64,000 nt of DNA from Hyphomicrobiales bacterium. GTDB lineage: Bacteria > Pseudomonadota > Alphaproteobacteria > Rhizobiales > Rhizobiaceae. The first letter of the stretch is position 1. Every line of letters starts with the position of its first letter. The translations under genes and the position numbers were made by a program. Below the pieces are notes generated by a model. It saw only the letters and a list, made by a program, of their open reading frames with translations, was not told the DNA's origin and searched no databases. The stretch spans positions 1-64,000 of the forward strand of contig UEGR01000009.1 in assembly GCA_900465685.1 (NCBI GenBank), in the 5' to 3' direction. Of the stretch, positions 44,657 to 53,998 are shown in pieces.

Positions 44657-45077
44657 TATCGATCATCCTTCATTTGGCCCGCAATTCCGGGGCTTCGAAC
44701 CATTTTCACTCACGCGCCGATCCGTCCGCAAAAAACGTCGTTTCCCGAAAAGGCGTGAGCAAGAAACGTTGTTCCCTTTCAAATAGAGTGCGCTTGTCTT
44801 TTCGACAACCGGGATCGCTCATCCAACTGATTTTATCCGGCATTTTGGCGTGGCAGGGTTGAAACCGGGGGGCCGATCCGTAACATGGCGCAACTTCGAG
44901 CCGTTCCAGAAAAAGTGCGGGATATTTTTCATTCTCATCACGACAAAAGAGACAGACGTCGCAATCGAGAATATTTTCGCCGCTGTGGTACTTGAACGGC
45001 GCAATCTTTGGTGTTTGCTAAAGCCGGAACCGGAAAAATAAGCAAACCGTCAAAACGGCCCGGAAATGGAGAGAACA
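44657..45077. other. 421-base divergent gap before choX
   Basis: Lies between the starts of DUF2333 (-) and choX (+). No ORF with a convincing start was accepted; no repeat of the R families and no strong terminator. It must contain both promoters, but no confident boxes or a BetI-type operator could be named. Confidence 0.5.
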
Positions 45078-46034
45078 ATGAAACTGACCTATACGCTTGC
45101 CTTTGCTGCGCTTGCCACGGGAACGGCAATGCTTGCAGCACCCGGCGCCAGCTTTGCGGAAGAGCCGAAAAGCTGCTCGACGGTGCGCTTCTCCGATGTC
45201 GGCTGGACCGACATTACCTCGACAACTGCGGTTGCGACCGAAATTCTCAAGGGCCTCGGCTACAAGACCGATATCAAGGTTCTTTCCGTGCCGGTGACCT
45301 ATGCGTCGCTGAGCAAGAAGGACATTGATGTCTTCCTCGGCTACTGGAACCCTTCCATGAGCGCCGATCTCAAGCCTTATCTGGATGACAAGAGCGTCGA
45401 GACGCTGCGCACCAATCTGACCGGCGCGAAATACACGCTTGCCGTGCCGACATATGCCGCCAATGAAGGCCTCAAGGACTTCAAAGATATCGCCACCTTC
45501 AAGGACAAGCTTGGCGGCAAGATTTATGGCATCGAGCCGGGCAATGACGGCAATCGTCTGATCCTCGACATGATCAACAAAGACGCCTTCGGCCTGAAGT
45601 CGTTCGAACTGGCGGAATCCTCCGAACAGGGCATGCTTGCGCAGGTCGCGCGCGCCGTCAAAAGCAAGGAGCCGATCGTGTTCCTCGCATGGGAACCGCA
45701 TCCAATGAACAAGCGCTTCGAGATCACCTATCTCACCGGCGGCGATGACTTCTTCGGCCCGAATCTCGGCGGCGCCAAGGTCGAGACCAATGTGCGCAAG
45801 GGCTACACGCAGGAATGCCCGAATGTCGGCAAGTTCCTGACCAATCTCGAATTCAACCTCGATCTCGAAAACGAGATCATGGGCAAGATTCTCGATGACG
45901 GTCAGGAGCCTTCAAAGGCGGCAACCGACTGGCTCAAGGCAAATCCGGCTGTGCTCGACACGTGGCTCGCTGGCGTGACGACCGTTGACGGTAAGGAAGG
46001 TCTGCCTGCTGTCAAATCGGCCCTCGGCCTCTGA
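45078..46034 (+). CDS. choX: Choline ABC transporter, periplasmic binding protein
   Basis: 318-residue binding protein of the ChoX/OpuAC type. Signal peptide MKLTYTLAFAALATGTAMLAAPGASFAE; then CSTVRFSDVGWTDITSTTAV, YWNPSM and FLAWEPHPMN, regions that in ChoX supply the aromatic box for the trimethylammonium group. The start at 45078 is set by GGAGAG; a further ATG 12 bases upstream is out-competed. First gene of choXWV; choline feeds glycine betaine synthesis. Confidence 0.92.
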   Translation: MKLTYTLAFAALATGTAMLAAPGASFAEEPKSCSTVRFSDVGWTDITSTTAVATEILKGLGYKTDIKVLSVPVTYASLSKKDIDVFLGYWNPSMSADLKPYLDDKSVETLRTNLTGAKYTLAVPTYAANEGLKDFKDIATFKDKLGGKIYGIEPGNDGNRLILDMINKDAFGLKSFELAESSEQGMLAQVARAVKSKEPIVFLAWEPHPMNKRFEITYLTGGDDFFGPNLGGAKVETNVRKGYTQECPNVGKFLTNLEFNLDLENEIMGKILDDGQEPSKAATDWLKANPAVLDTWLAGVTTVDGKEGLPAVKSALGL

Positions 46035-46048
46035 CGCGCAGCATTCGC

Positions 46049-46072
46049 AGGCCGCGGCTAAACCCGCGGCCT
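46049..46072 (+). promoter_or_regulatory. Hairpin between choX and choW
   Basis: AGGCCGCGG (46049-46057), loop CTAAAC, CCGCGGCCT (46064-46072). No proper T run follows. Such hairpins often protect the binding-protein mRNA or lower expression of the permease genes. Confidence 0.7.
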
Positions 46073-46130
46073 CGTTATTTGCGGGTAGCCGTATCCTTTC
46101 CATCAAAAAACGCAGCAGGAGACTTCATCG

Positions 46131-46967
46131 TTGAACTGGCTGACGGACTATAAAATCCCGGTTGGACCGACTGCAAAAACGGTCGTGGACTGGCTGACGA
46201 ACAATATGGGCGGATTTTTCGACCTGCTGGCAGCGGTCATGCAAAGCATGATCGACGCCCTGCTCTTCGTCCTGAAACTGCCCCATCCCCTGCTCCTGAT
46301 CGCCATATTCGCGGTGATTGCCTGGTTTATCCAGCGGCGCATTTCTGTGGTCGTCCTGACGATCCTGGGCTTTCTGTTCATTCTCAATCAGGGTTACTGG
46401 GACCGGACGCTGGAAACACTGACGCTGGTGCTTTCATCCTGCGTTCTCTGCATGGCCATTGGCGTTCCGCTCGGCATTGCCGCAGCCCATCGCCCCACCC
46501 TTTATGCCGCCATGCGCCCCGTGCTTGATCTGATGCAGACGCTGCCAACCTTCGTCTATCTGATCCCGGCGATTGTGTTTTTCGGCATCGGCATGGTGCC
46601 CGGCCTGCTTGCCACAGCGATTTTCGTTCTGCCCGCGCCGGTGCGCCTGACGCATCTTGGTGTTTCCTCCACCCCATCCTCGTTGATCGAGGCGGGCGAA
46701 GCCTTCGGCGCCTCGCGATCGCAGCTTCTCTGGAAGATTGAGCTACCCTATGCCATGCCGCAAATTCTGGCGGGTCTGACCCAGACGATCATGCTGTCGC
46801 TTTCGATGGTGGTTATTGCAGCCCTTGTCGGTGCCGACGGCCTAGGCGTTCCGGTGGTTCGCGCGCTCAACTCGGTCAACACCGCGCTCGGCTTCGAGGC
46901 AGGCCTTGTCATCGTCGTGGTCGCCATCGTGCTCGACCGCATCTTCCGCGCTGGCAGGGAAAAATAG
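46131..46967 (+). CDS. choW: Choline ABC transporter, permease
   Basis: 278 residues, about six helices, with the permease loop EAGEAFGASRSQLLWKIELPYAMPQILAGLTQTIM that docks onto the ATPase. The start is TTG 46131, preceded by AGGAG; no ATG fits the conserved MNWLTDYKIP start. Follows choX after a hairpin. A repeat starts at the stop codon. Confidence 0.92.
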   Translation: MNWLTDYKIPVGPTAKTVVDWLTNNMGGFFDLLAAVMQSMIDALLFVLKLPHPLLLIAIFAVIAWFIQRRISVVVLTILGFLFILNQGYWDRTLETLTLVLSSCVLCMAIGVPLGIAAAHRPTLYAAMRPVLDLMQTLPTFVYLIPAIVFFGIGMVPGLLATAIFVLPAPVRLTHLGVSSTPSSLIEAGEAFGASRSQLLWKIELPYAMPQILAGLTQTIMLSLSMVVIAALVGADGLGVPVVRALNSVNTALGFEAGLVIVVVAIVLDRIFRAGREK

Positions 46968-47012
46968 CATGGTCCCGAAAAGTGGGAACCGGTTTTCGGT
47001 TCGGATCATGCT
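46966..47012 (-). repeat. Short palindromic repeat, family R2, copy 2
   Basis: Read on the plus strand, AGCATGGTCCCGAAAAGTGG, then GAACCGGTTTTCGGTTCGGA and TCATGCT. It begins inside the choW stop codon and ends 24 bases before the choV ATG, splitting the operon. Confidence 0.8.
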
Positions 47013-47036
47013 CAAACAAAAGTCAGGAGATTGCGG

Positions 47037-48077
47037 ATGACCATTATCGCACTCGAAGACGTCTGCATCATTTTCGGCAAGAACACGGACAATGCGCTGG
47101 CGCTGGCCGATGGCGGCGCAACGCGATCCAAGATTCAGGCCGAAACCGGTCATGTACTCGGCGTCCATAATTGCACGCTCGATATTGAAGAAGGCGAAAT
47201 CCTTGTTCTGATGGGCCTGTCCGGTTCCGGCAAGTCCACGCTGCTGCGCGCCATCAACCGGCTTAACCCGATCTCGCGCGGTCGCGTCACAGTACAGGAC
47301 GGCGACCGTGACATCGATGTCGGCAAAGCGGATCGCAACACGCTTCGCCACCTACGCACCGAACTCGTTTCGATGGTGTTCCAGCAATTCGGTTTGCTCC
47401 CGTGGCGCACCGTTGAGGAGAATGTGGCTTTCGGGCTGGAAATCTCCGGCATGGGCAAGGAAGACCGCATCAATAAGGCCCGCCAGCAGCTTGAACTGGT
47501 TGGCCTACAGGACTGGGCCAAGCGCAAGGTCGGCGAACTCTCCGGCGGTATGCAGCAGCGTGTCGGCCTCGCCCGCGCCTTTGCTACCGGCGCGCCAATC
47601 CTGCTGATGGACGAGCCGTTCTCGGCGCTGGACCCGCTAATCCGCACGAGGTTGCAGGACGAGCTTCTGGCCTTCCAGTCGCGGCTGAAGAAAACCATCG
47701 TTTTTGTGAGCCACGATCTCGATGAAGCCATGAAAATCGGCAACCGCATCGCGATCATGGAAGGCGGGCGCATCGTGCAATGCGGAACACCGCAGCAAAT
47801 CCTGCTGCAGCCAGCCGATCAGTATGTCGCCGATTTCGTCGCGCATATGAACCCGCTTGGCGTGCTGCGCGCAGGCGATATCATGACGCCGTTCGACCGC
47901 AACGCCGCTCCGCGCCCCTTTGCGGCAACGGCACGCCGGGAAACGCTGGTGCGCGAGCTGATGAACGCCGTTGCAGACAGTAACGGCGATGTCGGCATCG
48001 TCGAGAACGGAAACATTGTCGGCAAGGTCGCGGCGGACGATATCGTCCGGGCGCTTGCCTGGCACCAGCAGCGTTGA
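47037..48077 (+). CDS. choV: Choline ABC transporter, ATP-binding protein
   Basis: 346 residues with Walker A GLSGSGKST, signature LSGGMQQRVGLARAF, Walker B ILLMDEPFSALD and H-loop FVSHDLDEAMKIGNRIAIMEGGRI; the C-terminal CBS-like part (RETLVRELMNAVADSNGDVGIVENGNIVGKV) is expected for the ProV/OpuA class. The start at 47037 follows AGGAG. An N-terminal insert between beta strands (about 20-40) is typical for ChoV. Confidence 0.93.
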   Translation: MTIIALEDVCIIFGKNTDNALALADGGATRSKIQAETGHVLGVHNCTLDIEEGEILVLMGLSGSGKSTLLRAINRLNPISRGRVTVQDGDRDIDVGKADRNTLRHLRTELVSMVFQQFGLLPWRTVEENVAFGLEISGMGKEDRINKARQQLELVGLQDWAKRKVGELSGGMQQRVGLARAFATGAPILLMDEPFSALDPLIRTRLQDELLAFQSRLKKTIVFVSHDLDEAMKIGNRIAIMEGGRIVQCGTPQQILLQPADQYVADFVAHMNPLGVLRAGDIMTPFDRNAAPRPFAATARRETLVRELMNAVADSNGDVGIVENGNIVGKVAADDIVRALAWHQQR

Positions 48078-48258
48078 CACGCTTCTTGAACGGCAGTCGA
48101 TACATCAATGAAAAATTGCCCATAAAGAAAAGGTGGCAACGGCAACAAGAATAAGGACAGAAAACAAAAGTATTAATAGAATACGCATTTGATCACCGCG
48201 TGGATTAAATTTTATTACTGTATCGTAATCACTCTCATACACAAGTTATAATGGGAAT

Positions 48259-48293
48259 AAAAACGCCGCATATTTTAATATGCGGCGTTTTTA
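48259..48293 (+). terminator. Bidirectional terminator between choV and dppF
   Basis: AAACGCCGCATATT (48261-48274) pairs with AATATGCGGCGTTT (48277-48290), with T or A runs on both sides. The 180 bases before it (48078-48258) are A/T-rich and hold no gene. Confidence 0.92.
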
Positions 48294-48338
48294 TTTGATG
48301 CTAAGCTCTGCATTTCCAATAAATGGACTTTCAATCGG

Positions 48339-49187
48339 CTAGGTCAGCGCTGCCTGTCTGGCAGCAGCGCGCGCTTCAACACGCGCGCGAATGGCATCGA
48401 CGTCCGCACGTGGCGTCGCGGCAAACAGCTTCTTCGTATAATCGTGCTGCGGATTGTTGAACACGTCGTCACGCGCCCCATATTCAACCACTTCACCGAA
48501 ATACATCACCATCACCTCATCGGCGATATAGCGCACCACCGAAAGGTCGTGGCTGATGAAGACGTAGGTCAGGCCGAACTCTTCCTGCAGGTCGGACAAC
48601 AGGTTGAGAACCTGTGCCTGCACCGACAGATCGAGCGCGGAAACCGGCTCATCGAGAATCAGCAGCTTCGGATTGAGCATCAGCGCGCGTGCAATGGCGA
48701 TACGTTGGCGCTGGCCGCCGGAGAACATATGCGGATAGCGGTTAAAGTGTTCGCGACCGAGACCAACCTTCAACAGCATCTGCATCGCCTTGGCGCGACG
48801 CTCTTCAGCCGACATGTTCGTGTTCAGCAGCAGCGGTTCGGCCAGCACGTCGCCGATCTTCTGGCGCGGATTGAGCGAACCGTAAGGGTTCTGGAACACG
48901 ATCTGCACCTTCTGGCGCATTTCAGGCGTCAGCCCGTCACGAGCGATGTTCACATCCTTGCCACCGATTTTCAGATCGCCGGAAGTCTGTGGGTCGATCA
49001 TGGTCAGGATGCGCGCCAGCGTGGACTTGCCGCAACCGGATTCGCCCACGATTGCCAGCGTCTTGCCCTTTTCTAGCTTGAAGCTGACGCCTTTGACGGC
49101 ATGAACCACCTTCGGCTTGCCAAACAGGCCGCCGCCGACATGATAGTCGCGCTTGATATCGCGCGCTTCGAGAACAACCTCGCTCAT
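48339..49187 (-). CDS. dppF: Dipeptide/oligopeptide ABC transporter ATPase
   Basis: 282 residues: Walker A GESGCGKST, signature FSGGQRQRIAIARAL, Walker B LLILDEPVSALD and FVSHDLSVVRYIADEVMVMYFGEVVE. The GSLNPRQKIGDVLAEPLL segment is typical of the DppF/OppF partner ATPase. Last gene of dppABCDF; its ATG overlaps the dppD stop by four bases. Confidence 0.9.
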   Translation of the reverse strand: MSEVVLEARDIKRDYHVGGGLFGKPKVVHAVKGVSFKLEKGKTLAIVGESGCGKSTLARILTMIDPQTSGDLKIGGKDVNIARDGLTPEMRQKVQIVFQNPYGSLNPRQKIGDVLAEPLLLNTNMSAEERRAKAMQMLLKVGLGREHFNRYPHMFSGGQRQRIAIARALMLNPKLLILDEPVSALDLSVQAQVLNLLSDLQEEFGLTYVFISHDLSVVRYIADEVMVMYFGEVVEYGARDDVFNNPQHDYTKKLFAATPRADVDAIRARVEARAAARQAALT

Positions 49188-50035
49188 CGCGCTTCTCCTG
49201 CACTGCTATTGTCAAAGACGAAATCGGACACCGTCGGCAGACGGTCGCCAGTCGCATTTTCCGGCAAAGCTGACAGAAGCGCACGGGTGTAAGGGCTTTT
49301 CGGCGCGGAGAACAGCGACAGCACGTCAGCGTCTTCCATCTTGTGGCCCTTATACTGCACGATGACCCGATCCGCCGTTTCGGCGACGACACCCATATCG
49401 TGGGTGATCATGATCAGACCCATGCCATGTTCCACCTGGAGCCGCATCAGGAGATCGAGGATCTGCTTCTGGATCGTCACGTCGAGAGCCGTGGTCGGCT
49501 CGTCGGCGATCAGAAGCTTTGGATTGCAGGCAATCGCGATAGCGATCATGACGCGCTGGCACTGACCACCCGACATCTGATGCGGGAAACTGCCCAGACG
49601 TTCGGCAGCGTCGCGGATACCGACAAGCTCTAGCAGTTCGATAGCGCGGGCACGGCTCGCCGACCCGTTCATACCCATATGCTGCTTGAGCACTTCCTCA
49701 AGCTGATAGCCAACCGTGAAGCACGGATTGAGACTGGCAATCGGCTCCTGGAAGATCATCGAAATGTCGCGACCAATGATCTGGCGGCGCTCCGAACTGG
49801 AAAGCGTGCGCAAATCCTTGCCGTCGAACGACATCGTGTCTGCCGTCACAGTCGCGGTCTTTGGCAGAAGGCCCATAACGGCCAGCATGCCCACCGACTT
49901 GCCCGAACCGGACTCGCCGACAATGGCCAGAACTTCACCCTTGTCGACCTTGATATCGATGCCGTCGACCGCCTTGAATGGACCGGTCGAAGTATCGAAC
50001 GAAACCGTAAGGTTCTTGATTTCAAGCAAAGCCAT
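49184..50035 (-). CDS. dppD: Dipeptide/oligopeptide ABC transporter ATPase
   Basis: 283 residues: Walker A GESGSGKSV, signature MSGGQCQRVMIAIAI, Walker B LLIADEPTTALDVTIQKQILDLL and MITHDMGVVAETADRVIVQYKG. The PASLNPCFTVGYQLEEVL segment is the DppD/OppD type. Fourth gene of the operon, 3 bases after dppC. The signature has Cys for Arg in GGQxQR, a mild variant also met elsewhere. Confidence 0.9.
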   Translation of the reverse strand: MALLEIKNLTVSFDTSTGPFKAVDGIDIKVDKGEVLAIVGESGSGKSVGMLAVMGLLPKTATVTADTMSFDGKDLRTLSSSERRQIIGRDISMIFQEPIASLNPCFTVGYQLEEVLKQHMGMNGSASRARAIELLELVGIRDAAERLGSFPHQMSGGQCQRVMIAIAIACNPKLLIADEPTTALDVTIQKQILDLLMRLQVEHGMGLIMITHDMGVVAETADRVIVQYKGHKMEDADVLSLFSAPKSPYTRALLSALPENATGDRLPTVSDFVFDNSSAGEAR

Positions 50036-50038
50036 CGA

Positions 50039-50959
50039 TCAGCTCCTCTTGAGTTTCGGGTCAAGCGCATCGCGCAGACCGTCGCCGATCAGATTGATGG
50101 CGAGAACAGTGATCAGGATTGCCAGACCCGGGAAGGTCACAACCCACCAGGCGCGCGTGATGAATTCGCGCGCTTCGGCAAGCATGGTGCCCCATTCCGG
50201 CGTCGGCGGCTGTGCGCCCATGTTCAGGAAGCCGAGCGCCGCCACTTCGAGAATGGCGTTGGAGAACGACATGGTGGCCTGAACGACCAGCGGTGCCAGA
50301 CAGTTCGGCAACACGGTCTTGAACATCAGACGCAGCCTGCTTGCACCGGCAAGCTTGGCAGCCGTTACATATTCCCGCTCCTTTTCCGCCATCACCGCAG
50401 CACGCGTCAGACGCGAAAAGTGCGGCAGCAGAACCAGCGTGATCGCGATGACTGCATTCGTCAGGCCCGGCCCGAGAATAGCCACCAGCACCAGCGCCAG
50501 AAGCAGCGACGGGAAGGACAGCATGATATCCATGACGCGCATGAAAGCGGCATCCACGGCTCCGCCCAGATAACCGGCCAGCACGCCAATCGTGATGCCG
50601 ACGCACATCGAGATCACCACGATCACGAAGCCGACCAGCAGCGAATATTGTGCGCCGTAGATCAGGCGGGACAGGATATCGCGGCCCACGGCGTCGGTGC
50701 CGAGAAGGAACGACGTCGAGCCGCCTTCCTGCCATGCCGGAGGCTTCAGGAAGAATTCGCGGAACTGTTCCGTCGGATCATGCGGCGCGATCAGCGGCGC
50801 AAAAATGGCCATCAGGACGATGGCGATGAAAACCCAGAGGCCGATGACAGCGCCACGATTGACGCTGAAATAAAACCAGAAGTCCTTCAGCATTGCCATG
50901 CGGCTGACGCCGGGCGTGGCGGTATCCGTGGCGACGGGTGTGTTTGTTACATTGCTCAT
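50039..50959 (-). CDS. dppC: Dipeptide/oligopeptide ABC transporter permease
   Basis: 306 residues, DppC type with an N-terminal helix (GAVIGLWVFIAIVLMAIFAPLI) then PHDPTEQF, GTDAVGRDILSRLIYGAQYSL and the ATPase-docking loop KEREYVTAAKLAGASRLRLMFKTVLPN. The start at 50959 fits, 7 bases after the dppB stop; the open frame continues upstream into dppB. Inner membrane. Confidence 0.9.
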   Translation of the reverse strand: MSNVTNTPVATDTATPGVSRMAMLKDFWFYFSVNRGAVIGLWVFIAIVLMAIFAPLIAPHDPTEQFREFFLKPPAWQEGGSTSFLLGTDAVGRDILSRLIYGAQYSLLVGFVIVVISMCVGITIGVLAGYLGGAVDAAFMRVMDIMLSFPSLLLALVLVAILGPGLTNAVIAITLVLLPHFSRLTRAAVMAEKEREYVTAAKLAGASRLRLMFKTVLPNCLAPLVVQATMSFSNAILEVAALGFLNMGAQPPTPEWGTMLAEAREFITRAWWVVTFPGLAILITVLAINLIGDGLRDALDPKLKRS

Positions 50960-50966
50960 TGGAACC

Positions 50967-51974
50967 TCACCTGTGCCGGATTCGCGGATTGACCAGACCA
51001 TAGAGCAGATCGACAATCAGATTGACTGCCATAACCAGCCCCGCGATCAGCAGAAGTCCGCCTTGCACGACCGGATAGTCGCGGCGAGAGATCGAATCGA
51101 GCATCCATTTGCCGATGCCCGGCCAGGAAAAGATCGTTTCCGTCAGGATTGCGCCAGCGAGAAGCACGCCAACCTGCAGACCAATGGTCGTGATCACCGG
51201 AATGAGTGCATTGCGAAGCGCATGCAGTCCGACAACCCGGCGGGTCGGCAGGCCCTTGGCGCGCGCCGTGCGCACATAGTCTTCGCCCAGCACTTCCAGC
51301 ATCGCCGAACGGGTCTGGCGCGCGATGACCGCAAGCGGGATGGTCGCCAGCACGATGGTCGGCAGGACAAGATGCGACGCAGCCGATGCAAAAGCACCCT
51401 TCTGCCCCGACAAAAGGCTGTCGATCAGCATGAAGCCAGTGACGGGCGGGAAGAAAAACAGCAGCGAAATACGGCCCGATACCGGGGTCAGCTGCAGATA
51501 ATTCGAGAAGAAAATGATGAGGAGCAGGCCCCACCAGAAGATCGGCATGGAATAACCGACAAGGGCGACACCCATCAGCGACTGGTCGAACCACGACCCG
51601 CGCTTGACGGCTGCAACAACGCCCGCCGGAATACCGATCAACACGGCCAGAATGATTGCGCAAACGCTCAATTCCACGGTGGCCGGGAAGAGCGAAAAGA
51701 ACTCGGTCAGGACCGGCTTCTTGGTGACGATCGAAAGGCCGAAGTCGCCATGCAACAGGTTCCAGACATAGTCGAGATATTGCTGCCAGAGCGGACGGTC
51801 GAAACCGAATTGCGCCATAAGCTCAGCATGACGCTCGGGACTGACACCACGTTCACCGGCCATCAACAGCACCGGATCGCCCGGCAGCACGCGCACGAAA
51901 CCGAAGGCGACGATGGTAATCCCGATGAAAGTCGGCACCAGATAGGCCAACTTATTCAGAAAAAAACGGAACAT
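50967..51974 (-). CDS. dppB: Dipeptide/oligopeptide ABC transporter permease
   Basis: 335 residues, DppB type: MFRFFLNKLAYLVPTFIGITIVAFGFVRVLPGDPV at the start, SLMGVALVGYSMPIFWWGLLLIIFFS, and the docking loop LGEDYVRTARAKGLPTRRVVGLHALRNALIPVIT. Six helices. It follows dppA after a strong hairpin. Confidence 0.92.
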   Translation of the reverse strand: MFRFFLNKLAYLVPTFIGITIVAFGFVRVLPGDPVLLMAGERGVSPERHAELMAQFGFDRPLWQQYLDYVWNLLHGDFGLSIVTKKPVLTEFFSLFPATVELSVCAIILAVLIGIPAGVVAAVKRGSWFDQSLMGVALVGYSMPIFWWGLLLIIFFSNYLQLTPVSGRISLLFFFPPVTGFMLIDSLLSGQKGAFASAASHLVLPTIVLATIPLAVIARQTRSAMLEVLGEDYVRTARAKGLPTRRVVGLHALRNALIPVITTIGLQVGVLLAGAILTETIFSWPGIGKWMLDSISRRDYPVVQGGLLLIAGLVMAVNLIVDLLYGLVNPRIRHR

Positions 51975-51988
51975 AGAATAAACTCCGA

Positions 51989-52021
51989 CCGGGAGCGGAG
52001 GGTTGACCCCTCCGCTCCCGG
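51989..52021 (-). promoter_or_regulatory. Strong hairpin between dppA and dppB
   Basis: A perfect 14-bp stem, CCGGGAGCGGAGGG (52021-52008 on the minus strand) with loop GTCAA and CCCTCCGCTCCCGG. No T run follows. Placement after the binding-protein gene suggests 3' end protection of dppA mRNA and reduced permease expression. Confidence 0.75.
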
Positions 52022-52040
52022 CCGCTGGTGTTGAGACGAA

Positions 52041-53636
52041 TTACTCTGCGATATCGACGCCGGTGAAGCGATGGATACCCACTGGGTCCATCTTGTAGCC
52101 GGAGACCTTGGAGGACATCGGCATGAACACGGTCGAGTGATCGAGAGTTGCCCAAGGAGCCTGCTCCTTGAAGACGACCTGCGCCTGCTCATAGAGCTTG
52201 GCACGTTCGCCCTGATCGGCAGTGACCTTGGCCTTCTGGATCAGATCTTCGAACGGCTTGTAGCACCACTGGGCACGGTTGTTGTTGCCAACGCCCGAGC
52301 AGCCGAGCAGAACGCCGAGGAAGTTGTCCGGATCGCCATTGTCGCCGGTCCAGCCCATGATGGCCGCACCGTCACGGTCCTTGTCGGACGACTTCTTGAG
52401 ATATTCACCCCATTCCATCGAAACGATGTCCACGCCAACGCCAACCTTTGCGAAGTCCGACTGGATCAGTTCGGCCACGCGGCGGGCATTCGGCATGTAC
52501 GGACGGCTGACCGGCATTGCCCAGACCTTCATCTTCAGGTCCTTGACGCCAGCAGCTTCAAGCGCCTTCTTGGCTTCTTCCGGGTTGTACTCGTCGTCCT
52601 TGACGTCGTTATTATAGCCCCACATTGTCGGCGGGATCGGGTTCTTGGCAACTTCGCCCGAACCCTGGAACACGGCATCGACGATGGCCTTCTTGTTGAT
52701 GGCCTGGTTCAGCGCCTTGCGCACTTCAGGCTTGTCGAACGGAGCGACCAGCGTGTTATAGGCAAGATAGGCAACGTTCAGACCTGGCTGTTCGTCAACC
52801 TTGAGGTTCGAATCGGCCTTCAGACCTTCGATGTCCGCCGGAGCCGGATAGGACATGATGTGGCATTCGCCAGCCTTCAGCTTCTGCGCGCGCACAGCCG
52901 GATCGGTCGTGATCGCGAAAACGAGATCGTCGATCTTTTCCTTGCCGCCCCAGTAATCCGGGTTAGCCTTGTAGCGGATCACAGCGTCCTTCTGATAGGC
53001 GACGAAGGTGAACGGGCCGGTTCCAAGCGGGAACTGGTTGAGATCATCCATCTTCTTGTCGGCCTGAAGCTTGTCGGCATATTCCTTCGACAGGATGGAT
53101 GCGAAATCCATGGCCAGATCAGCGAGGAACGGAGCTTCCGGACGGCTCAGCACGAAGGTGACAGTGTGGTCGTCCACGCGCTTGATCTCCTTGATCAGCG
53201 TCGGGAATTCCATGCTGTCGAAATATTCGTAGGAAACACCGGCGGTATATTCGTGCCAGGGATTGTCCTTCTTGGCCTGACGCTCGAACGAGAAGATCAC
53301 GTCATCGGCGTTGAATTCGCGCGTCGGCGTGAAAAAGTCGGTCGTCTGGAACTTCACACCCTTACGCAGGTGGAAGGTATATTCGAGGCCGTCCTTCGAA
53401 ACGTCCCAGCTCTCGGCGAGACCGGGTTCAATCGTGGTTTCGCCATGCTTGAACTCGACGAGACGGTCATAGGCCGTGCGCGACGAAGCATCGAACGTAT
53501 CCCCGCCCGTATAGGCAGCCGGATCGAAGCCTTCAGGCGAAGCCGGCGAGCAGTAAACGAGTGTCTTGGCAGATGCAGCACCGCTCATAAGAGCCACCAG
53601 CGCGGTTGCAGCCAGGAGTGTTTTGTACATTTTCAT
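52041..53636 (-). CDS. dppA: Dipeptide/oligopeptide ABC transporter, periplasmic binding protein
   Basis: 531 residues of the SBP_bac_5 family. Signal peptide [23 protein letters not shown]; core [65 protein letters not shown] and [11 protein letters not shown] match DppA closely. The Brucella-type DppA also may accept haem or delta-aminolevulinate, as in E. coli; that is inference. GGAGGCGG lies 11 bases before the ATG. The operon order is A-B-C-D-F. Confidence 0.92.
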   Translation of the reverse strand: MKMYKTLLAATALVALMSGAASAKTLVYCSPASPEGFDPAAYTGGDTFDASSRTAYDRLVEFKHGETTIEPGLAESWDVSKDGLEYTFHLRKGVKFQTTDFFTPTREFNADDVIFSFERQAKKDNPWHEYTAGVSYEYFDSMEFPTLIKEIKRVDDHTVTFVLSRPEAPFLADLAMDFASILSKEYADKLQADKKMDDLNQFPLGTGPFTFVAYQKDAVIRYKANPDYWGGKEKIDDLVFAITTDPAVRAQKLKAGECHIMSYPAPADIEGLKADSNLKVDEQPGLNVAYLAYNTLVAPFDKPEVRKALNQAINKKAIVDAVFQGSGEVAKNPIPPTMWGYNNDVKDDEYNPEEAKKALEAAGVKDLKMKVWAMPVSRPYMPNARRVAELIQSDFAKVGVGVDIVSMEWGEYLKKSSDKDRDGAAIMGWTGDNGDPDNFLGVLLGCSGVGNNNRAQWCYKPFEDLIQKAKVTADQGERAKLYEQAQVVFKEQAPWATLDHSTVFMPMSSKVSGYKMDPVGIHRFTGVDIAE

Positions 53637-53998
53637 TTTATTGTCCGCCTCCACGGAAAAGTCTGCCGCGCGCACCCCATTGCTCGCAGCTTGGCCTATC
53701 GAAACGCTTGGTTCCTTACTTTGCAAGCGCAATTGTTAGAACCAGTTCACATTCTTATGCGTTTACCACCCATATTTTTAGATTTTAATTTCTTCGAAAC
53801 GCCATATTTCGGAAAATTGCGCTAAGAGCGGTCAAATCATAATATTATTTGCGTGAATTTTCGCATAGGGTCATGCAGCTGTCGCATAGCGCCTCTGGAA
53901 TCGCCGGAATTGCGGGCAATATCAGCGGCAGGCCCCTGTTTTATCGCCAGAAAATCGACTAAGAACTAGACAAAAGAACTCATATTTACGGCGGCCCG
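53637..53998. other. 362-base divergent gap before dppA and the HugZ-like gene
   Basis: No gene. A/T-rich centre. A direct repeat TCGCATAG occurs at 53861-53868 and 53882-53889, exactly 21 bases apart (two helix turns), about 110-140 bases before the plus-strand gene. No clear promoter boxes were named. Confidence 0.5.

Noticed and set aside
44850..45041. Plus-strand 63-codon ORF before choX
   Set aside because: No ribosome site, no recognised motif; it lies in the region that must hold the choX promoter.
48078..48258. A/T-rich stretch after choV with TATAAT as a promoter for a small RNA
   Set aside because: The only downstream signal is the terminator a few bases later, so any transcript would be too short; no -35 box was found.
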